From JALZHR01 sp036389695 (GTDB lineage: Bacteria > Acidobacteriota > Blastocatellia > Pyrinomonadales > Pyrinomonadaceae), in assembly GCA_036389695.1 (NCBI GenBank), contig DASVWG010000364.1:1-8961 (forward strand): a stretch of 8,961 nucleotides of DNA, given 5' to 3'. The notes beneath the pieces are model-generated. The model was not told the DNA's origin. It made no database searches and saw only the letters and a list, made by a program, of their open reading frames with translations. How positions within the stretch are numbered: the first letter of the stretch is position 1; each line of letters begins with the position of its first letter. A program made the translations under genes and the position numbers. This document shows, in pieces, positions 5,046 to 8,961 of this stretch.

Positions 5046-6357
5046 TTTTTAGATTTCCTTTATGTCGAAAAAGCCAATAATATATAGGCAAACCGAGCGC
5101 CACAATGCCGACGCCCAGAAGAGCCTGAAACGGGTTTTTGAGGAAAATTAAAAGCAGCACCACTGCGGTTAAGCTCAGAAAAATAATCGGCGTAAACGGG
5201 AAAAACGGAGTTTTGTAACCGTCGAAATCGCGTTTGCGAATAATAAAAAGTCCTGCCACCGTGAGCGCGATAAAAAACACCACGACGAAGAAGAAATAAG
5301 AAATAATTTGTTCGAAATTCCCGGATAAAATCAGGACAGCCGCCAGAGCCGCCTGAATCATGGTTGCGCGATGCGGCGTGTTAAAGCGCGGATGAAGACG
5401 CGCGATTGCCTCGAAAAACAAGCCGTCCTGCGCCATCGCGTAATAAACTCGCGGCGAAGCCATCAGATACGCGACCAAAGTGCCGAGAACCGAAACTATC
5501 ACAATCGAGGCGAAAATCCTGCCGCCGATTGCGCCGAAAAGAGCTTCGCCGGCTTGCGCGGCAAACGTTTCGTCATCGGTTATTTTTCCAGGCGGCACAA
5601 GATACATAAAAACCGCGCTGGTCGCGACGTAAATCGCCGTCAATGCAATCACGCCTATTGACAGGGCTTTCGGCAGGTTTTTTCGCGGCTCGCGCACCTC
5701 GCCCGCGAGCCTGCTCAGCTCCCACCAGCCCGCGAAAGCAAAAAATGCTCCGACCGTCCCGCCAGCCAGCGCCTCAAACAAGCTTTTCGGCGCGGCGAAA
5801 AACGGCTCGAAATTCGTCCAATTTCCCTGACCGCTCAAAAAACCGTAAATGACGATAAAAAACAGCGTTCCGACTTTTAAAACAGTCAGCGCCTGCACCA
5901 GATTGGCGCTGATTCCGGCGCCCAGAACGTTTATCGCCCCTAAAATAAAAATCACGGCAATCGCGAGAAATTGCTGACCGGCAGGCGAAAGCGGCACCAG
6001 ATAACCGGCATAATTCGCCAGCCCGATAGCGAAAGCCGCCGTCAGCCCGGGGTCAAGCACCAGCAAAACCATCCAGCCGTATAAAAAAGCCGCCGGTTTT
6101 CCGTAAGCCTCGCGTAGATAAACGTAACTGCCGCCCGCCTCGGGATAACGCGAAGCCAGTTCCGCGTAACACAAAGCTCCGCACAAGGTCATTCCGCCCA
6201 TGACCAGCCAGATTACCGTCAGCCAGAACGGTGAGCCGACCGCTTTCGCCATTCCCGCCGGCGTCAGAAAAATTCCGACGGCAATCACCTGCCCGACTAT
6301 CAGCGCGATTGCCGCCGGAAGCCCGATTTGACGCTGCAACTTATTTTCGTCGCTCAT
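5032..6357 (-). CDS. APC-superfamily amino-acid permease (LAT-like)
   Basis: A 441-residue inner-membrane transporter with about 12 hydrophobic helices, the usual size of bacterial APC carriers. Helix 1 contains GQVIAVGIFLTP (22-33), the position of the unwound substrate-binding Gly-rich motif. AGGSYVYLREAYG (74-86) is the conserved stretch before helix 3. GAFFAFAGWWELSRLAGE then VREPRKNLPKA (203-231) is the helix 6 and cytoplasmic loop signature of LAT-type exchangers. ASPRVYYAMAQDGLF (300-314) and RFNTPHRATM (324-333) are the helix 8 and following loop landmarks, and YKTPFFPFTPI precedes the last helices. It starts 2 bases after the receptor gene's stop with no clear Shine-Dalgarno sequence, so coupled translation is likely, and its end overlaps the AhpD-like gene by 14 bases. 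Substrate (amino acid or amine, uniport or exchange) cannot be fixed from sequence alone. Confidence 0.9.
   Translation of the reverse strand: MSDENKLQRQIGLPAAIALIVGQVIAVGIFLTPAGMAKAVGSPFWLTVIWLVMGGMTLCGALCYAELASRYPEAGGSYVYLREAYGKPAAFLYGWMVLLVLDPGLTAAFAIGLANYAGYLVPLSPAGQQFLAIAVIFILGAINVLGAGISANLVQALTVLKVGTLFFIVIYGFLSGQGNWTNFEPFFAAPKSLFEALAGGTVGAFFAFAGWWELSRLAGEVREPRKNLPKALSIGVIALTAIYVATSAVFMYLVPPGKITDDETFAAQAGEALFGAIGGRIFASIVIVSVLGTLVAYLMASPRVYYAMAQDGLFFEAIARLHPRFNTPHRATMIQAALAAVLILSGNFEQIISYFFFVVVFFIALTVAGLFIIRKRDFDGYKTPFFPFTPIIFLSLTAVVLLLIFLKNPFQALLGVGIVALGLPIYYWLFRHKGNLKNGLD
5056..5060 (-). promoter_or_regulatory. Ribosome-binding site of the AhpD-like gene, inside the permease gene
   Basis: AAGGA ends 10 nt before the ATG at 5045 and lies within the last codons of the permease, whose TAA is at 5034-5032. 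The selenoprotein can thus be reinitiated by ribosomes finishing the permease. Confidence 0.55.
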
Positions 6358-6359
6358 AT

Positions 6360-8961
<2,602 letters not shown>

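Overview
This window most likely comes from an Acidobacteriota-type bacterium, possibly Blastocatellia. The main pointer is a long Oar-like TonB-dependent outer-membrane receptor of the kind that is expanded in that phylum; secreted glycan-active enzymes and moderate GC fit too. This is inference from gene content, not a taxonomic assignment. By eye, base composition is uneven: roughly 6360-8961 and the permease are GC-rich, 2150-4470 is intermediate, and 1537-2150 is AT-rich.

Layout. (1) Positions 1-1536, minus strand: a two-gene unit. A divergent serine-hydroxymethyltransferase-like PLP enzyme overlaps by 4 bases with a class I SAM-dependent methyltransferase that runs off the left edge. 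(2) Positions 1537-2151: an AT-rich spacer with a decayed, frameshifted minus-strand coding relic and a strong hairpin terminator just behind its stop. (3) Positions 2152-4467, plus strand: two exported carbohydrate-active enzymes in tandem, a GH5 mannanase-like glycoside hydrolase and a CE4 (NodB) polysaccharide deacetylase. (4) Positions 4476-8961, minus strand: a tight three-gene unit, transcribed from right to left. It starts with the TonB-dependent receptor (5' end outside the window), followed 2 bases later by an APC-superfamily amino-acid permease. The permease overlaps by 14 bases an AhpD-like peroxidase-related gene.

The key observation is the AhpD-like gene. Its reading frame is interrupted once, by a TGA exactly where the second cysteine of the AhpD CxxC redox motif belongs (C91-F-Y-TGA94-V-E-S-H98). 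The frame is open and conserved in character on both sides. A stem-loop with a G at the second position of its apical loop begins downstream of the TGA, with the loop 16 nt after it, as expected for a bacterial SECIS element. The best reading is one 189-residue selenoprotein with a CxxU active site, not two short genes. TGA is used as an ordinary stop by the SHMT-like gene in the same window, which argues against a global code change.

Functionally, the plus-strand pair fits degradation of external mannan or acetylated polysaccharide. The minus-strand trio fits uptake across the outer and inner membranes with an attached thiol/selenol peroxidase. The left-hand pair looks like part of a specialised biosynthetic or modification pathway. 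These pathway-level links are inference.
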